Assembly: GCF_051846915.1 (NCBI RefSeq)
Contig: NZ_JBPYCR010000018.1
Location: 1 to 64,000 of the forward strand
Direction: 5' to 3'
DNA from: JBPYCR01 sp051846915
GTDB lineage: Bacteria; Bacillota; Bacilli; Bacillales; Amphibacillaceae
Length of the DNA: 64,000 nucleotides
Shown here: positions 17,633 to 26,220 of the stretch, piece by piece
Layout of the letters: each line of letters starts with the position of its first letter
Numbering within the stretch: position 1 is the stretch's first letter
Translations under genes and position numbers: made by a program
Notes under the pieces: model-generated
Database searches by the model: none
Told to the model about the DNA's origin: nothing
The model's input: the letters and a program-made list of their open reading frames with translations, nothing else

Positions 17633-17778
17633 ATTATGTTCGTGCAACGCACAATTTCTTGTGTCGTTCATTTATATATTGTATGCTGCATGTAATAATG
17701 CTCTCGTATTTTTACAATAGCTCAGAAGCATGTTTAGCTGAGTATATGTGTAGGTTATAACATCTCGATTGGCGTAAA

Positions 17779-17860
17779 GCAAACTATCTACCGAATAGCC
17801 TTGGAATAACCCCAAAGCATTAAACATCTTTGAATTGTCAGGAAGATGTTAGGGGCAAAT
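17779..17860 (+). ncRNA. Candidate structured element, copy A
   Basis: This segment aligns with 17918-17999 over about 80 nt: shared blocks are ACCGAATA, GCCT, TAACCCC, AAGCA, ACATCT, AGAT and AGGGG. It can fold into an outer ACCCC/GGGG pairing around a hairpin AACATCTT (17823-17830)/AAGATGTT (17843-17850). In copy B the hairpin is kept with different pairs, so base-pairing rather than sequence seems conserved. Not recognised as a known RNA family. It could be RNA or a DNA repeat. Confidence 0.45.
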
Positions 17861-17887
17861 TAGCGTACGCTTCATTATCATAAAGTT

Positions 17888-17915
17888 GCCGGCCTAGCTC
17901 AACTGGTAGAGCAAC
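17888..17915 (+). pseudogene. tRNA-Thr fragment (5' 28 nt)
   Basis: These 28 bases equal the first 28 of the intact tRNA-Thr at 18044 except for one C/T difference, then stop exactly where the anticodon stem should begin and run straight into structured element copy B. It covers the acceptor 5' strand and D arm only and cannot give a tRNA. Confidence 0.85.
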
Positions 17916-17917
17916 GA

Positions 17918-17999
17918 GCCAAACATCACCGAATATGCCTGCGAGTAACCCCGAAGCACCAGACATCTATGAGTAAGCTTGTAGATATAGGGGTCAATC
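17918..17999 (+). ncRNA. Candidate structured element, copy B
   Basis: Homologous to 17779-17860. The hairpin is ATCTATGAG (17965-17973)/CTTGTAGAT (17978-17986) with a TAAG loop, including two G-T pairs, enclosed by ACCCC (17948-17952)/GGGGT (17990-17994). It directly follows the tRNA-Thr fragment and ends 44 bases before the intact tRNA-Thr. Confidence 0.45.
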
Positions 18000-18043
18000 A
18001 AAATTATATTTGCTTACTAAAGATATGTAATATCTAAAAAAAG

Positions 18044-18115
<72 letters not shown>

Positions 18116-18177
18116 TCATTATTTTATAAAAATATTATTTCATCGTGTATAATTTAGATATATGAGGCTTACAATAC

Positions 18178-18262
18178 GGAGGGGTAGCGAAGTGGCTAAA
18201 CGCGGCGGACTGTAAATCCGCTCCCATCGGGTTCGGGAGTTCGAATCTCTCCCCCTCCACCA
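18178..18262 (+). tRNA. tRNA-Tyr (GTA)
   Basis: An 85-nt class II tRNA with long variable arm, GGAGGGG acceptor, anticodon loop CTGTAAA (GTA), and encoded CCA at 18260-18262. Confidence 0.96.
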
Positions 18263-18284
18263 TTTGAACGTAATTAATAAACAA

Positions 18285-18359
18285 TGGGCTGTAGCCAAGC
18301 GGTAAGGCATCGGGTTTTGATCCCGTGCATCCTAGGTTCGAATCCTAGCAGCCCAGCCA
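18285..18359 (+). tRNA. tRNA-Gln (TTG)
   Basis: TGGGCTG/CAGCCCA acceptor, anticodon loop TTTTGAT (TTG), T-arm GGTTCGAATCC, encoded CCA at 18357-18359. The U1-A72 acceptor pair is typical of tRNA-Gln. Confidence 0.96.
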
Positions 18360-18451
18360 ATTAATTTTTTTGAGAAGTTTCGATAATAAGTATTTTTAAA
18401 ACAAACATATATATTATAAATGTAATCCATTCATATAGAGTTAATTATTTT

Positions 18452-18490
18452 AAACAAGGTCGTTAGCACGGTACATGACCTTGTTTATTT
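18452..18490 (+). terminator. Terminator of the tRNA cluster
   Basis: Perfect 10-bp arms AAACAAGGTC and GACCTTGTTT, then T-rich sequence. Confidence 0.8.
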
Positions 18491-18763
18491 GCATTTTATA
18501 CCGTTATTTTTCATAATAGATACAATGAATTTCAATTATTTTTTCATAAAAGCTTTACAAAAAGTGCATTTACGCTAAACTATAATCGCATCCTATTGTA
18601 TAATAAGGTATATGAGCTGTAATTGATGAACAAATTTTTAAATTATAATTCGTGAACGTATTTTAAATAAATTATTTTTTAATTTGTTTTTGTCCATGTA
18701 TAATAGACAAAGATATTGACAGGAATATGAGAAGTTGACGTAGTGCAAAAAAGGGTGAATTGT

Positions 18764-20059
18764 ATGAAAACCTCCAGGATACCTGGATTTTACAATATGA
18801 CAGTAGAAGATAGAAGGAAGACAATTGCAAAGTTGTATGCATTACCTGAGGAGCAAGTGGACTATTTATTTTCTACGGAGCCGTTGAAAACGGGTACCGC
18901 CGATAAAATGATCGAGAATGTAATCGGCACGTTTCCACTTCCGCTCGGTCTAGGACTAAATTTTTTAATAAATGATAAAGACTATGCGGTTCCAATGGCA
19001 ATTGAAGAAGCTTCTGTTGTGGCATCAGCTAGCTATATTGCCAAAATAGCTAGAAGTGCCGGAGGATTCAAAACAGAGGCAACCGAACGGATCATGATCG
19101 GACAAATTCAAGTCGTCGGCTGTCCGGATATGCATGCTGCCAAACAGGCCATCTTGAATGAAAAGGCGGAATTACTTGAAGTGGCTAATGCTGCGTATCC
19201 GAGTATAGCTGCCAGAGGCGGAGGAGCAGAAGGGCTTGACGTCCGTATTCTAAATGAAAGTTCGGAATCAACATTTTCGCAAATGCTTGTCGTTCATTTG
19301 TATGTGGATACATGTGATGCGATGGGGGCTAATATTATAAATACGATGGTGGAAGCATTGGCGCCGACTGTTGAAAAGCTCACAGGCGGGAAGGTATATT
19401 TGCGCATTCTTTCCAATTATGCCGATCGATGTCTTGCACGAGCTACATGTTCTATTCCGCCACATTTACTTGAGTCCGAAGGCTTCTCCGGTGAGGAAGT
19501 GCGGGATGGTGTTATTCAAGCGTATCAATTTGCTGCATCGGACCCATATCGGGCCGTGACACATAATAAAGGGATTATGAACGGCATTGATCCAATTGTT
19601 ATTGCAACAGGTAATGACTGGCGTGCGGTGGAAGCAGGAGCACATGCTTATGCAGCTCGAAACGGGCATTATGGGTCGATGACGACATGGTCGGTTGATG
19701 AAAAGGGAAATCTCAGAGGGGAATTGGAATTGCCTATGTCAATCGGAACCGTCGGAGGAGCAACACGTGTTCATCCTATGGCGAAATTAGCACTTGATAT
19801 ATTAGGAAATCCATCGGCAAGTGAACTGGCTCAAGTGATGGTTGCTGTTGGACTTGCACAAAACTTGGGAGCGTTAAAGGCCTTGGTAACGGATGGAATT
19901 CAAAAAGGTCATATGGCGCTACATTCACGTTCTGTCGCTATTGCGGCGGGAGCTACCGGGGAGATGATAGATATCGTGGCTGAAAAGTTGGTTCAATTAA
20001 AGGAAGTCCGTGTTGGAAAAGCCGAGGAAATATTGGTTGGGTGTAAAAATGACTGCTGA
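18764..20059 (+). CDS. mvaA: Hydroxymethylglutaryl-CoA reductase, class II (degradative type)
   Basis: The 431-residue cytosolic enzyme makes mevalonate from HMG-CoA. Class II features are visible: MIENVIGTFPLPLG (substrate Glu, about residue 55), VVASASYIAK, the DAMGANI cofactor segment, the catalytic Lys in NKGIMNG and the C-terminal catalytic His in ALHSRSVA. ATG 18764 follows AAGGGTG; an in-frame GTG at 18743 is poorer. A TATAAT hexamer at 18699-18704 is a plausible -10 and the rest of the 270-base leader shows nothing else. It is the first of four mevalonate genes and overlaps mvaK1 by 11 bases. Low-GC Gram-positive cocci have this pathway; most bacilli use the MEP pathway instead. Confidence 0.95.
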   Translation: MKTSRIPGFYNMTVEDRRKTIAKLYALPEEQVDYLFSTEPLKTGTADKMIENVIGTFPLPLGLGLNFLINDKDYAVPMAIEEASVVASASYIAKIARSAGGFKTEATERIMIGQIQVVGCPDMHAAKQAILNEKAELLEVANAAYPSIAARGGGAEGLDVRILNESSESTFSQMLVVHLYVDTCDAMGANIINTMVEALAPTVEKLTGGKVYLRILSNYADRCLARATCSIPPHLLESEGFSGEEVRDGVIQAYQFAASDPYRAVTHNKGIMNGIDPIVIATGNDWRAVEAGAHAYAARNGHYGSMTTWSVDEKGNLRGELELPMSIGTVGGATRVHPMAKLALDILGNPSASELAQVMVAVGLAQNLGALKALVTDGIQKGHMALHSRSVAIAAGATGEMIDIVAEKLVQLKEVRVGKAEEILVGCKNDC

Positions 20060-21026
20060 AAAAGTAACAACTACCGATAAAATCGCTACGGGCGTTGCAC
20101 ATAGTAAGTTAATACTTGTTGGTGAGCATGCGGTTGTACACGGACAACCAGCCATCGCTATTCCATTTCCACTTGTAGGTGTGGAATCCGTTGTGGAGCA
20201 CGTGATTGGAACGGTGACCATTGATAGTACTTTTTATCATGGCCCAATTGATTCTGCACCGCCTGCGCTTGCGGGTATCGTTAGTTGTATTAAAGGGACA
20301 TTGGAATTTTTAAATAAACCTTGTAAGGATTTATTAATACGAATTAAATCATCCATTCCTCCTGGTAAAGGATTGGGTTCAAGTGCATCCGTAGCAGTAG
20401 CTGTTATTAAGTCGCTATTCACGTATAACGATGAGGTGTATTCGAATGAACAGCTGCTAAGCTTGGCAAACATTGCGGAGACATATGCGCATGGCGCGCC
20501 TAGTGGCATTGATCCACTAACGATCACATCCGATTGTGCGGTTTGGTTCGAAAGAGAAGGATCCATTGATTTTATTCAACCAAAGGAAGACCTTTATTTT
20601 ATTGTGGCTGACTCGGGAAGAATGGCGGATACACGAACAGCTATTGAATCGGTAACGAGTTTATTGAAGTCGGCACCAAAAAGAATTCATTCAAAAATTG
20701 AACGAATTGGAGAAATAACGTATCAAGTGAGAGAAGCACTAGAAAAAGCGAGTAAACATTTATTAGGACAGCTTTTAAATGAAGCACAGAAAGAATTGGA
20801 ATCGTTAGGTATAAGTGATGCTGGTTTAAATCGCCTCATTTATTATGCGCTACAAGAAGGTGCACTCGGAGCCAAATTGACCGGTGGCGGTAACGGGGGA
20901 TGTATTATTGCATTGGCTCGTAATGAAGTACATTCTCATCAATTAAAAGAGAAATTGAAACGCTTTGGCGCTCATGCTGTTTGGTCGTTTGCTCTTCGTC
21001 AAAAAGATGAACAGGCTTGTAAATAA
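20049..21026 (+). CDS. mvaK1: Mevalonate kinase
   Basis: The 325-residue GHMP-family kinase phosphorylates mevalonate at O5. Visible motifs: KLILVGEHAVVHGQPAIAIP (N-terminal mevalonate-binding segment), the ATP loop PPGKGLGSSASVAVA (about residues 105-119), GAPSGIDP and the C-terminal KLTGGGNGGC glycine loop. The ATG at 20049 overlaps the mvaA stop (ATG inside the final codons), indicating translational coupling; an upstream frame start at 20010 lies deep in mvaA. Length is near the 310-330 usual for bacterial enzymes. Confidence 0.95.
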   Translation: MTAEKVTTTDKIATGVAHSKLILVGEHAVVHGQPAIAIPFPLVGVESVVEHVIGTVTIDSTFYHGPIDSAPPALAGIVSCIKGTLEFLNKPCKDLLIRIKSSIPPGKGLGSSASVAVAVIKSLFTYNDEVYSNEQLLSLANIAETYAHGAPSGIDPLTITSDCAVWFEREGSIDFIQPKEDLYFIVADSGRMADTRTAIESVTSLLKSAPKRIHSKIERIGEITYQVREALEKASKHLLGQLLNEAQKELESLGISDAGLNRLIYYALQEGALGAKLTGGGNGGCIIALARNEVHSHQLKEKLKRFGAHAVWSFALRQKDEQACK

Positions 21027-21089
21027 GCCGAGACGTTGTTTCGGGAGATAGCCAAACAGATGAAAAAGCAGTGTTAAAGGAGAAAAGTC

Positions 21090-22067
21090 ATGAAGGCTAC
21101 AGCGAGGGCTCACACGAATATAGCTTTAATTAAATATTGGGGCAAACGGGATGAAGAGAAAATTTTGCCGACTAATAATAGTCTATCTTTAACGTTGGAC
21201 GGGTTTCATACAACGACAACGGTTACTTTTGAGGAAGATTTAACCGAAGATACTTTTGTGTTGGATGAACAACCTGTTACCGGTGAACAATATGAGCGTG
21301 TAACGCAATATCTTGACCTTATTCGTACTTATGCGGGCAAGGAAGATCTGTTTGCCGATGTGTATTCTATTAATGCCGTACCTACCGCTGCTGGTTTTGC
21401 TTCATCGGCATCAGGTTTTGCTGCGTTGGCAGCTGCAGCTACACGAGCGCTTGATCTGAATGTTACGGATCAGGAGCTTTCGATGTTGACTCGACAAGGC
21501 TCGGGTTCTGCTTGTCGTTCCATTTATGGTGGTTTTGCCGAGTGGGAAAAAGGTGAGCGAGCGGATGGTTCGGATTCGTATGCGGTTCCAATCGTTCCGG
21601 CGGATTATTGGGATATCCGTGTAGCAGCCGTTGTGCTGTCTGCGGATAAAAAGGATGTATCGAGTCGTGAAGGGATGAAGCGGACAGTCGATACGTCTGT
21701 ATTTTATCAAGGTTGGCTTGATAACATTCCGAACGATTTAAATGCAATCAAATTGGGAATTAAGGAACGGAACTTTGAACAAGTAGGACAGATCGCGGAA
21801 GCCAACTGTTTAAAAATGCATGCTACAACATTAGGTGCACATCCTCCATTTACGTATTGGCATGATACGACAATGGCTGTTATGCAAACGGTCCAAACAA
21901 TGCGAGCTAACGGCATTCCGGTATATTTTACAATTGATGCTGGTCCTAATGTAAAAGTGCTTTATTTGCCAGAACACGAAGCGCTTGTTGAACAAACATT
22001 ACGAGAAGCTCCCGGCGTATCCGACGTTGTTTTAAGTCGTGCCGGTAATGGAATATCCTATCTTTAG
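21090..22067 (+). CDS. mvaD: Diphosphomevalonate decarboxylase
   Basis: The 325-residue GHMP-family enzyme converts 5-diphosphomevalonate to isopentenyl diphosphate with ATP and loss of CO2. ARAHTNIALIKYWGKRD at the N-terminus, NNSLSLTLD, the nucleotide loop TAAGFASSASGFAALAAAA and GSGSACRS are the family's hallmarks; the catalytic Asp is expected in TIDAGPNVK. AAAGGAGAA precedes the ATG. It lies third in the operon, 63 bases after mvaK1 and 12 before mvaK2. Confidence 0.96.
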   Translation: MKATARAHTNIALIKYWGKRDEEKILPTNNSLSLTLDGFHTTTTVTFEEDLTEDTFVLDEQPVTGEQYERVTQYLDLIRTYAGKEDLFADVYSINAVPTAAGFASSASGFAALAAAATRALDLNVTDQELSMLTRQGSGSACRSIYGGFAEWEKGERADGSDSYAVPIVPADYWDIRVAAVVLSADKKDVSSREGMKRTVDTSVFYQGWLDNIPNDLNAIKLGIKERNFEQVGQIAEANCLKMHATTLGAHPPFTYWHDTTMAVMQTVQTMRANGIPVYFTIDAGPNVKVLYLPEHEALVEQTLREAPGVSDVVLSRAGNGISYL

Positions 22068-22079
22068 GAGTTGGACATA

Positions 22080-23177
22080 TTGCCTTATCAATCATTAACG
22101 GTAAAAGTGCCCGGGAAATTAATGGTAGCCGGAGAATTCGCTGTTTTGGAACCATACCACGAATTGGTAGTAACTGCAGTCGATCGCTTTGTATATGCAA
22201 CAATCGACCCCAGGGATACGAATCAATTAACGCTGAAAAACTTCGGAATAAACCAGGTGCCTTGGAATTATCAATATCATAAACTGGATGTCCGTTCAGA
22301 CGATGAACGGATTCGTTTTGTTGCGGATGCTCTACATACCGTTTTAACATATCTCCATGAAAATAATGTGCAGCCGGATTCATTTGCGCTTACGCTTACA
22401 AGTGAGTTGGATGATGCCTCAGGTGTGAAGTATGGACTTGGCTCCAGCGCAGCAGTTGTAACGGCAGTTGTGTCAGCAGTTCTTATGAAATACTTGCCGA
22501 ATCCTCCATCTGAGTTACTTATTTTCAAATTGGCGGCCGTTGCACACGTTAAAACGCAAGGGAATGGTTCGGGGGCAGATATTGCGGCCTCTGCCTATGG
22601 CGGTCTACTGCAATATGCCTCTTTTCAAGCGGAATGGTTAGCAGAGCAATATAAGGAAACACCAGACATAAATACGCTGATTCATAAAGAATGGACGTAT
22701 TTTTCTGTTAAACGGTTGCGCCTTCCTGACAATATTCACATGTGTATCGGTTGGACAGGCAAGCCCGCATCTACTGCAAAGCTTGTTGACCGGATTTTGC
22801 AGCTTAAAACAACGGATGAAAGAGCATACCAAAAGTTTCTTGATAAAAGCCAGACAGCTGTCGATTTATTTTTGCGAGGGGTAAAAGAAAACAATATTCC
22901 TCTTTTTATGGAAGGGATTCGGAAAAATAGAGAATCTTTGGCGGCTGTTGGTGAGGCAGCTGATGTAGAAATTGAAACAGCCCAATTAAAAAAATTAAGT
23001 GAGTTGGCTGGAGAACATGGCGGCGCGGGAAAACTGTCAGGTGCTGGTGGAGGAGATTGCGGAATTGCCTTTGTCGCATCCGATGAAGCAGCTGAATCGT
23101 TAATGAATGCCTGGAAAGAAGCTGATATACGCCCGTTGACAATTAAACCGTATCCACACGGTGCTCGATCTATTTAA
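22080..23177 (+). CDS. mvaK2: Phosphomevalonate kinase
   Basis: The 365-residue GHMP kinase makes 5-diphosphomevalonate. VKVPGKLMVAGEFAVLEP (N-terminal segment), KYGLGSSAAVVTAVVSAVL (ATP loop), GNGSGADIAASAYGG and the C-terminal KLSGAGGGDCGIA are typical. I place the start at TTG 22080, nine bases after AGGAG; the TTG at 22071 abuts that ribosome site. With mvaA, mvaK1 and mvaD this completes mevalonate to IPP except HMG-CoA synthase and the IPP isomerase, which are not in the window. No strong terminator follows. Confidence 0.94.
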   Translation: MPYQSLTVKVPGKLMVAGEFAVLEPYHELVVTAVDRFVYATIDPRDTNQLTLKNFGINQVPWNYQYHKLDVRSDDERIRFVADALHTVLTYLHENNVQPDSFALTLTSELDDASGVKYGLGSSAAVVTAVVSAVLMKYLPNPPSELLIFKLAAVAHVKTQGNGSGADIAASAYGGLLQYASFQAEWLAEQYKETPDINTLIHKEWTYFSVKRLRLPDNIHMCIGWTGKPASTAKLVDRILQLKTTDERAYQKFLDKSQTAVDLFLRGVKENNIPLFMEGIRKNRESLAAVGEAADVEIETAQLKKLSELAGEHGGAGKLSGAGGGDCGIAFVASDEAAESLMNAWKEADIRPLTIKPYPHGARSI

Positions 23178-23280
23178 TATTTCTTTTTATTGGAACGAAT
23201 ATTGCTTTGTTTTGTTGTAATAACATAAAAATTGACACTACATTTAACAGTCCAAATAGCACTTTAAAAAGGAATTTGGA

Positions 23281-23322
23281 TGGCCCCACCCCAAAAGTTA
23301 GAGTAAAGATCTGACTTTTGGC
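23281..23322. repeat. Inverted repeat resembling an IS3-type end remnant
   Basis: CCAAAAGTTAGA pairs with TCTGACTTTTGG around a 7-nt loop, preceded by TGGCCCCACC. Such CCAAAAGT/ACTTTTGG ends are common in IS3-family elements of bacilli, but no transposase is near. It could equally be a terminator for the mva operon. Confidence 0.35.
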
Positions 23323-23398
23323 GTGCGGCAGCTAATCAGGTTCCTTTTATTATGATTGTATGACTTTTTCCACACTACCCCCATTAACTGCACAATCC

Positions 23399-23494
23399 TT
23401 ATTCCTGAATTGCGCCCAAACCTATTTCATCATAATAATCCAATGTACGAACCGTCACGCCAGTTTTTTTTGATAGTTGACCAATAGAATACAC
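23399..23494 (-). pseudogene. Truncated MerR-family regulator, DNA-binding N-terminus only
   Basis: From GTG at 23494 (GGAGGAG upstream) the frame reads VYSIGQLSKKTGVTVR and continues to LDYYDEIGL, the winged-helix start of a MerR regulator, then switches to GAIQE and a stop after 31 codons. A full MerR protein needs over 100 residues. The break falls where a GGGCGC-starting repeat begins (also at 23663-23694), so a repeat insertion or deletion has cut the gene. Bases 23178-23398 hold no other gene. Confidence 0.8.
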
Positions 23495-23662
23495 TTTTAA
23501 TCTCCTCCAAATCGTTTATTTCAGTATAAAACAAAACGTAACGTGCGATTCAAGTCCTTAATTAATTTTAAACATCAAAAAGCAATCCCCCTATCAGTCG
23601 ATATCAGGAGGTTGCTGATGGTAATTCTTATTCAACAATTCGACAATGCACAGGCATTTTCA

Positions 23663-23694
23663 TTATTCCAGAATCGCGCCCTTTTCTGGAATAA
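23663..23694. repeat. Hairpin repeat, related to the MerR breakpoint sequence
   Basis: Perfect 11-bp arms TTATTCCAGAA and TTCTGGAATAA enclose TCGCGCCCTT. The left arm plus loop (TTATTCCAGAATCGCGCCC) matches 17 of 19 bases at 23398-23416 next to the broken MerR gene. A terminator-like AGCAATCC/GGTTGCT hairpin lies at about 23580-23617. Confidence 0.55.
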
Positions 23695-23760
23695 CCGGGT
23701 ATACAAACCATGCAAAACTATTTCGTTTTAGTAAGCTATTATACACAATTGAAAGGAGAG

Positions 23761-25407
23761 ATGATTTTGGGTAACCGTAATAACAATTACTCCAAAGAAA
23801 AGCCAAATATTTTGGTTGTTCTTGTGGACCAACTCCGTTTTCCTCAAGGAAGCTTCAATCAGTCGCTCCAAGACCAGGCTGCACCGAACCTTGCAAGGCT
23901 GCGCAGTGAATCGGTTAGTTTTGATGCACATTACGCCGCAGCAACTGCCTGTTCCCCATCGCGATCCTCACTGTTGACCGGACTTTACTCGCACCAAAAC
24001 GCCATGTTTCTAACCAATACGGAGGGGTTGGCAGGTTTGCCGCCCACACCGGATCTGAACCCAAATTTCCCCACCTGGGGATCGGTTCTACAGTGTGATT
24101 TCGGTTATCGTACCTTCTGGTGGGGTAAGTGGCATCTGTCAAATGATTGTCCCTTAGATAAATATGGATTTCAAAGGGATGCCCTACCGTGTCCGTCACC
24201 CAACGGAGCACCTGGACAGGGCTTGGCTAGCGATCCGGATATTTCCGATTTGTTTATCGATTGGCTAGAAGGATATGACGATTCAAAGCCCTGGTGTACG
24301 ACAGTAAGTCTAGTTAATCCGCACGACGTCCAGTGGTTTCCAAAGTATTCGAAAGAGATACCAGGGGAGAACTCTCCACCAGCGATTCCGCAGTTTCATG
24401 CAGGATTGCCAACCAATTTTGAGCAGTGGCCTGATGCATTATTCCGGCAAAATAAACCAACGGCACAGGCGGCATGGGCTCTAATTTGTGATCTGGTTTT
24501 TGGGGTTATGCCATACCATGGCCCCAATTTTGAGAAGCTGTGGTATGAGTTACTTGATCTATATTATCTCGCCTCGCAGTATGTCGACGAACAGATTGGG
24601 CGGGTGTTGCGAGCATTGGAGCAAAGTGAATACGCTAAAAACACCATTGTGATTTTCACGTCTGACCACGGAGAATACGGCGGTGCAAATGGTCTGCGTG
24701 GCAAGGCCTTTGCAGTGTATGAGGGTGGCATTCATGTCCCTTTTTATGTAAAAGATCCTACCGGTCGTTTTGTGCCAACAAGGCAAGCCGACACGTGTCG
24801 AAGCGAGCTTACCTCCCATGTCGATATTCTTCCACTGTTGCTTACCATTGCTTCCGGTAGTAACAAGTGGCGCTATCAACCCAAGTACGCCCAATGGGCA
24901 GATCGGGCCAATTTAGCCGCGATGCTTAAAGATTCCTGTGCGAAAGGAAGGGATTATATCCTACACACTAGTGATGAGGATATCCCTGAAGAAGGACCAA
25001 GAGTCGGTATTCCATATCGTGATGTGCTTGTTTCACAGGTACAGCTACCAAAGCCATTGCCGCCAAGGTCAATCCCAACCCACGTGATTGGTTATCGCAC
25101 CAAATATTCCAAACTGGGTGTATATAGTCGATGGGCCCCCGGTGGAATCCAAATTGTCCCAGATGGACAGGAGTATGAATTATACGATTATGCGAAGTAT
25201 GGTATAGACGAAGTGACGAACAATGCCCCCGGCGGCCCCATGCCTGAACCGGAACTATTTTCTGATCTATACAGGGATTTGTTTGATCCCATAAAGGGTG
25301 CGCTAGTTACTGAACTGCGGAAGCCCTTGCCGCAGTTCTTACAACCAGTCCAACGGAAGGCGATGGCGGACTACTTGGATTATGAAGCCAAAGTGAAAGG
25401 GAGTTAA
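23761..25407 (+). CDS. Sulfatase-family hydrolase
   Basis: The roughly 548-residue protein belongs to the sulfatase/alkaline phosphatase superfamily. LVVLVDQLR near the start and FTSDHGEYGG supply metal-binding Asp and His; ACSPSRSSLLTG contains the C-x-P-x-R sulfatase signature with Cys64 as the residue to be converted to formylglycine. It may cleave a sulfate ester or a phosphonate/phosphate ester. There is no signal peptide. AAGGAGAG directly precedes ATG 23761; the in-frame TTG at 23767 has better spacing and may be the true start. It stands alone between debris and a terminator, and its sequence looks more GC-rich than its neighbours, suggesting transfer. No formylglycine-generating enzyme is in the window. 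Confidence 0.85.
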   Translation: MILGNRNNNYSKEKPNILVVLVDQLRFPQGSFNQSLQDQAAPNLARLRSESVSFDAHYAAATACSPSRSSLLTGLYSHQNAMFLTNTEGLAGLPPTPDLNPNFPTWGSVLQCDFGYRTFWWGKWHLSNDCPLDKYGFQRDALPCPSPNGAPGQGLASDPDISDLFIDWLEGYDDSKPWCTTVSLVNPHDVQWFPKYSKEIPGENSPPAIPQFHAGLPTNFEQWPDALFRQNKPTAQAAWALICDLVFGVMPYHGPNFEKLWYELLDLYYLASQYVDEQIGRVLRALEQSEYAKNTIVIFTSDHGEYGGANGLRGKAFAVYEGGIHVPFYVKDPTGRFVPTRQADTCRSELTSHVDILPLLLTIASGSNKWRYQPKYAQWADRANLAAMLKDSCAKGRDYILHTSDEDIPEEGPRVGIPYRDVLVSQVQLPKPLPPRSIPTHVIGYRTKYSKLGVYSRWAPGGIQIVPDGQEYELYDYAKYGIDEVTNNAPGGPMPEPELFSDLYRDLFDPIKGALVTELRKPLPQFLQPVQRKAMADYLDYEAKVKGS

Positions 25408-25414
25408 TACTCCA

Positions 25415-25446
25415 AAACAAGGCTGACAGATGTTCAGCCTTGTTGT
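25415..25446 (+). terminator. Terminator of sulfatase gene
   Basis: ACAAGGCTGA pairs with TCAGCCTTGT about ten bases after the stop. The following 25447-25650 shows no supported gene. Confidence 0.75.
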
Positions 25447-25650
25447 CTTCACGCTTGGTTTTAAGTCTTGCAATTCATAGCATTGTTAAAGAAAGGAATA
25501 AAGCTTTGATGAATACTGAAGGTATTGTTCAAGTGAAAAAAAGTAAACGACATTATTTAATGTTTTCTCACCTCCTCGATCACACAGCTAACTGTCCCAA
25601 TTCAGGCGCAAAGTTATTAGGTTATAGCGCTCGATAATTTAATAAACGTT

Positions 25651-26220
25651 TTATTTATTTTTCTTTTTTTGCAACCAAACAAAAAGAGTTGTAACTAACT
25701 TAGATACAATAAAGAATATCATATAAAATAAAAATAAATGAAAGTAATTCACGCCACTAAACATATGGAAAAAATGGAAATTTACCAAGAGTGGTTTTAG
25801 TATAAAAGCAAATATTGCTGATAAAAATAAAGAGTATAAATAAATATTCTTTTTATGGTGTAATGTCCATTGATATAACAGCATAAAACTGATTGGAACG
25901 AGTGAAGCATCCAGGCTAAAGCTTGGCAAACTTGGTATTAAGTGATAAGGATACTCCCACAGACCAAGTCCAACACCGATGGAATTGGTATAAGAAAACC
26001 AGACGTGATAGTTAAGGCCGAAAAAACCGAGGAGCAATATTTTACTTTTATCAATTATAATGAATAACACGATGAGAGGTAAAATTAATATTAGTACTAA
26101 TGCCCAAAATTGCCACGTTGTAATACTCGAAAAGGATTGCCAATATTCTATTTGATATTCACTTAATTTTTCAGCTTCACCTCTAATTACCTTTAGAAGT
26201 TCAAATTGTTGACTCTTCAT
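25651..26220 (-). CDS. CBO0543-type integral membrane protein (copy 1)
   Basis: The 189-residue protein has five hydrophobic segments after a charged N-terminal helix (KVIRGEAEKLSEYQIEYW). The GVGLGLWEYPYHLIPSLPS block, with Trp-x-Tyr-Pro after the second or third helix and a short cytoplasmic loop, matches the CBO0543 family of Firmicutes, whose function is unknown. ATG 26220 is preceded by GGGTGG; an in-frame TTG at 26235 is less likely. Two further members lie at 49926-50474 and 50503-50970. It is monocistronic and divergent from rocF. Confidence 0.7.
   Translation of the reverse strand: MKSQQFELLKVIRGEAEKLSEYQIEYWQSFSSITTWQFWALVLILILPLIVLFIIIDKSKILLLGFFGLNYHVWFSYTNSIGVGLGLWEYPYHLIPSLPSFSLDASLVPISFMLLYQWTLHHKKNIYLYSLFLSAIFAFILKPLLVNFHFFHMFSGVNYFHLFLFYMIFFIVSKLVTTLFVWLQKKKNK

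Noticed and set aside
17779..17999. Structured elements as copies of the Bacillaceae-1 RNA motif.
   Set aside because: That motif has two terminal loops with an RUCCU consensus, which I do not find here.
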